DNA of 24,922 nt from a bacterium (GTDB lineage: Bacteria; Patescibacteriota; CPR2; UBA1875; JAJYID01): the NCBI GenBank assembly GCA_021823605.1, contig JAKANV010000001.1, positions 1 to 24,922 of the forward strand, written 5' to 3'. Of this stretch, positions 23,440 to 24,922 are shown piece after piece (position 1 is the stretch's first letter; every line of letters starts with the position of its first letter). The notes under the pieces are model-generated. The model had not been told where the DNA came from. It made no database searches and saw only the letters and a list, made by a program, of their open reading frames with translations. Made by a program: the position numbers and the translations under genes.

Positions 23440-23990
23440 AATATTCCTTGTTCCATCTCAAAACTTATACTAAAATCTATCGCATCTCCACTAGCGCTAT
23501 AGCTGGTTACACTAACATTTTTGAACAAGTTTCTACCGGTTTTTTCATCTTTATAGCTATCTAATGTATTCATCAACCTGGGGATAGAATATAGCTGCCT
23601 ACCCTTTATTTGTGCAGTAAATTTGTTGTCAGTTTGGCTTAAACTCAAAAACTGTACATCGTTTGGGGTGACCTTTTCCAAAACCGGAAAGAATCTCGAC
23701 CATTTTGGTTCGCTCTGCTCAATGTTATTTATCGCCTTTGTGCCCTGCTCAATATTAACAACCATATCTTCAATATCTTTGTATCCTTTCAGCTCATCAT
23801 TGGTACTGGCAATTTTCTTCTTTGTTTGGTCTAGCAGATAAATCTTAGACCATTTATATCCTTGCAGAACAAGTATAAATGCAACCATACCCGCTAAAAT
23901 AATTATAGCTGTAATAGTCACCATGAAGTTTCTTCTCTTTGTTTTTAGCTTATCCAGCCTTACATCTGGTGCAAGATTTATCTTTGTCAT
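23433..23990 (-). CDS. pilN: Type IV pilus alignment protein PilN
   Basis: 185 aa. The short cytoplasmic N-terminus has the PilM-binding motif INLAP (4-8; INLLP in well-studied PilN). One membrane helix (about 21-44), a coiled-coil part (50-95) and a ferredoxin-like domain (95-180). It links cytoplasmic PilM to PilO. ATG lies 1 base after the pilM stop. Confidence 0.92.
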   Translation of the reverse strand: MTKINLAPDVRLDKLKTKRRNFMVTITAIIILAGMVAFILVLQGYKWSKIYLLDQTKKKIASTNDELKGYKDIEDMVVNIEQGTKAINNIEQSEPKWSRFFPVLEKVTPNDVQFLSLSQTDNKFTAQIKGRQLYSIPRLMNTLDSYKDEKTGRNLFKNVSVTSYSASGDAIDFSISFEMEQGILW

Positions 23991-23991
23991 C

Positions 23992-24922
23992 TTAAAAACC
24001 CCTCATTGCGAGTCCAACAGCCACAGCAAAATCTGTGGCACTGGAGTTTAGTTGATTTGTTATGTCGGGTTTGTGTGCTACCATTCCCCAAGGATTACCA
24101 TAAACAACATTAACACCCAAGCTTTCCGTAAGAAAGCCTTGAATTCCTAAAGTTCTTGATCCCCCGCCTGTAATCTTTATAAGAGGAACATTCTCACCGA
24201 ATTGGTCTGAATAATATTTCATCGATCTGTCAATTTCTTCTTTTAAATTATGCAAAATTGATTTTGACGCCTTATAAAGCTGGCCTTCCATTTTGTCCTG
24301 TTCTATACCAAACTTTATTTTAAACTGCTCTGCCTGTGACTCTTCCATCCCCAGACTTTGTGCTATTGCTCTTGTTATGACCTGCCCACCAACAGGGATA
24401 GACCTTATAAGGGAAGCTATACCGTTTTTTACCACAGTTATCTCGGATAGGTAAGTGCCTATGTCAACTATCATGTACAATGGTTCGCTAGTAGCCAACG
24501 ATCTGGCGGCAGCAATCGCATTAATTTCAACTGCGCTAAGTTCTAAACCAGCTTCTTCACAGATGTCCATCATTTTTTGAGTTTTTGAGATGGGAGCCGC
24601 AATAATCATAACCAAAACCTGATCCTTAGACGGAACTTCTCCAATAATCTGCCAATCAATTTTCACATCAGAAATCTTAAGCGGAATGTTTTGTTCAGCC
24701 TGATAACTTATAGCTTTTTTCAGTTCTGATGCGGGCATTTTGGGAAGAGAAATGACCGTTGTAAAAACGGCGCTACCCGGCAAAGAAACCATAACATTCT
24801 TGGTTACTAAATGCATAGAATGTATAAGCTTTTTTATTTCTTCTGCCAGCTTTTTCTTGTCAATATTACTATCACTTTGTGAAACCCCCTCCGGCACTGG
24901 CGCGCTGCCAAAAGATGATCGG
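23992..24922 (-). CDS. pilM: Type IV pilus assembly ATPase-like PilM (5' end cut by window edge)
   Basis: The reading frame is open to the right edge: 309 residues visible, starting RSSFGSAPVPEG, against about 350 in the family. The first about 40 residues, including the first phosphate-binding loop, are missing. An internal GTG at 24897 is not taken as a start. Visible actin-fold motifs: MIVDIGTYLSEIT (phosphate 2 region), PVGGQVITRAIA, and ITGGGSRTLGIQGF (adenosine motif). PilM is a cytoplasmic actin/FtsA-like protein that binds the PilN N-terminus and connects the ATPases to the PilNO complex. First visible gene of the pilM-N-O-(small)-B run. Confidence 0.94.
   Translation of the reverse strand, partial: RSSFGSAPVPEGVSQSDSNIDKKKLAEEIKKLIHSMHLVTKNVMVSLPGSAVFTTVISLPKMPASELKKAISYQAEQNIPLKISDVKIDWQIIGEVPSKDQVLVMIIAAPISKTQKMMDICEEAGLELSAVEINAIAAARSLATSEPLYMIVDIGTYLSEITVVKNGIASLIRSIPVGGQVITRAIAQSLGMEESQAEQFKIKFGIEQDKMEGQLYKASKSILHNLKEEIDRSMKYYSDQFGENVPLIKITGGGSRTLGIQGFLTESLGVNVVYGNPWGMVAHKPDITNQLNSSATDFAVAVGLAMRGF

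Noticed and set aside
1..24922. Alternative genetic code (UGA as glycine or tryptophan)
   Set aside because: TGA is used as a terminal codon with correct downstream starts (for example in the ATGA overlaps at 4548-4551 and 15702-15705), and no conserved gene is broken by in-frame TGA.

Overview
The window looks like chromosome from a small-genome, AT-rich bacterium, most likely a member of the Candidate Phyla Radiation (Patescibacteria). The evidence is indirect: a Gram-positive-style type IV pilus (T4P) set with no PilQ secretin or full-length PilP beside pilMNO, ComEC split from its metallo-beta-lactamase domain, very dense gene packing, and several promoters whose -10 box sits 6 nt before an ATG. 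TGA is used as a normal stop (for example at 16809-16811), so there is no sign of the UGA=Gly recoding of Gracilibacteria. Phylum or class cannot be fixed from the window alone.

Layout. (1) 1-1913, minus strand: a ComEC channel gene and, overlapping it, a separate membrane-anchored metallo-beta-lactamase-fold gene cut by the left edge. (2) 1994-2938, plus strand: a complete XerC/D-type tyrosine recombinase. (3) 2935-8146, minus strand: prepilin peptidase PilD followed by four minor-pilin-like genes in the order GspH/FimT, PilV, PilW, PilX. The PilW-like one carries six glycine-rich repeats and the PilX-like one ends in an InlB-like domain plus a bulb-type (GNA-like) mannose-lectin domain. (4) 8220-9886, minus strand: two paralogous prepilins whose C-terminal part is a LamG/concanavalin-A-like domain. 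(5) 10010-17904, plus strand: a glycan assembly cassette comprising a Wzy/ligase-type polymerase with TPRs, an initiating phosphoglycosyltransferase, a Wzx-type flippase, a methyltransferase and two GT4 glycosyltransferases. (6) 18004-24922, minus strand: major pilin pilA and the machinery genes pilC, pilT, pilB, a small NPF-motif membrane protein, pilO, pilN and pilM (pilM is cut by the right edge).

How it fits together. PilD would process the seven prepilins. PilM/N/O with PilB and PilC would build the fibre and PilT retract it. The minor pilins would prime assembly, and the lectin-bearing PilX-like subunit is a plausible tip adhesin. ComEC and the MBL protein would import DNA captured by the pilus. 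The sugar cassette sits between two prepilin loci and could glycosylate the pilins or make a cell-surface polysaccharide. The most interesting hypothesis is a lectin-decorated, possibly glycosylated pilus with at least three different carbohydrate-binding-type subunits, suited to host or surface attachment.

Regulatory signals. I can place promoters before comEC, the recombinase, pilD, both LamG prepilins, the polymerase/ligase, the phosphoglycosyltransferase, pilA and pilT. Those before comEC, the recombinase, pilD and the polymerase/ligase look leaderless; pilA, pilT and the upstream LamG prepilin have normal leaders with Shine-Dalgarno sites. No gap without a gene exceeds about 125 bases (the largest are 9887-10009 and 17905-18003). 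I saw no tRNA, rRNA, CRISPR array or insertion sequence.
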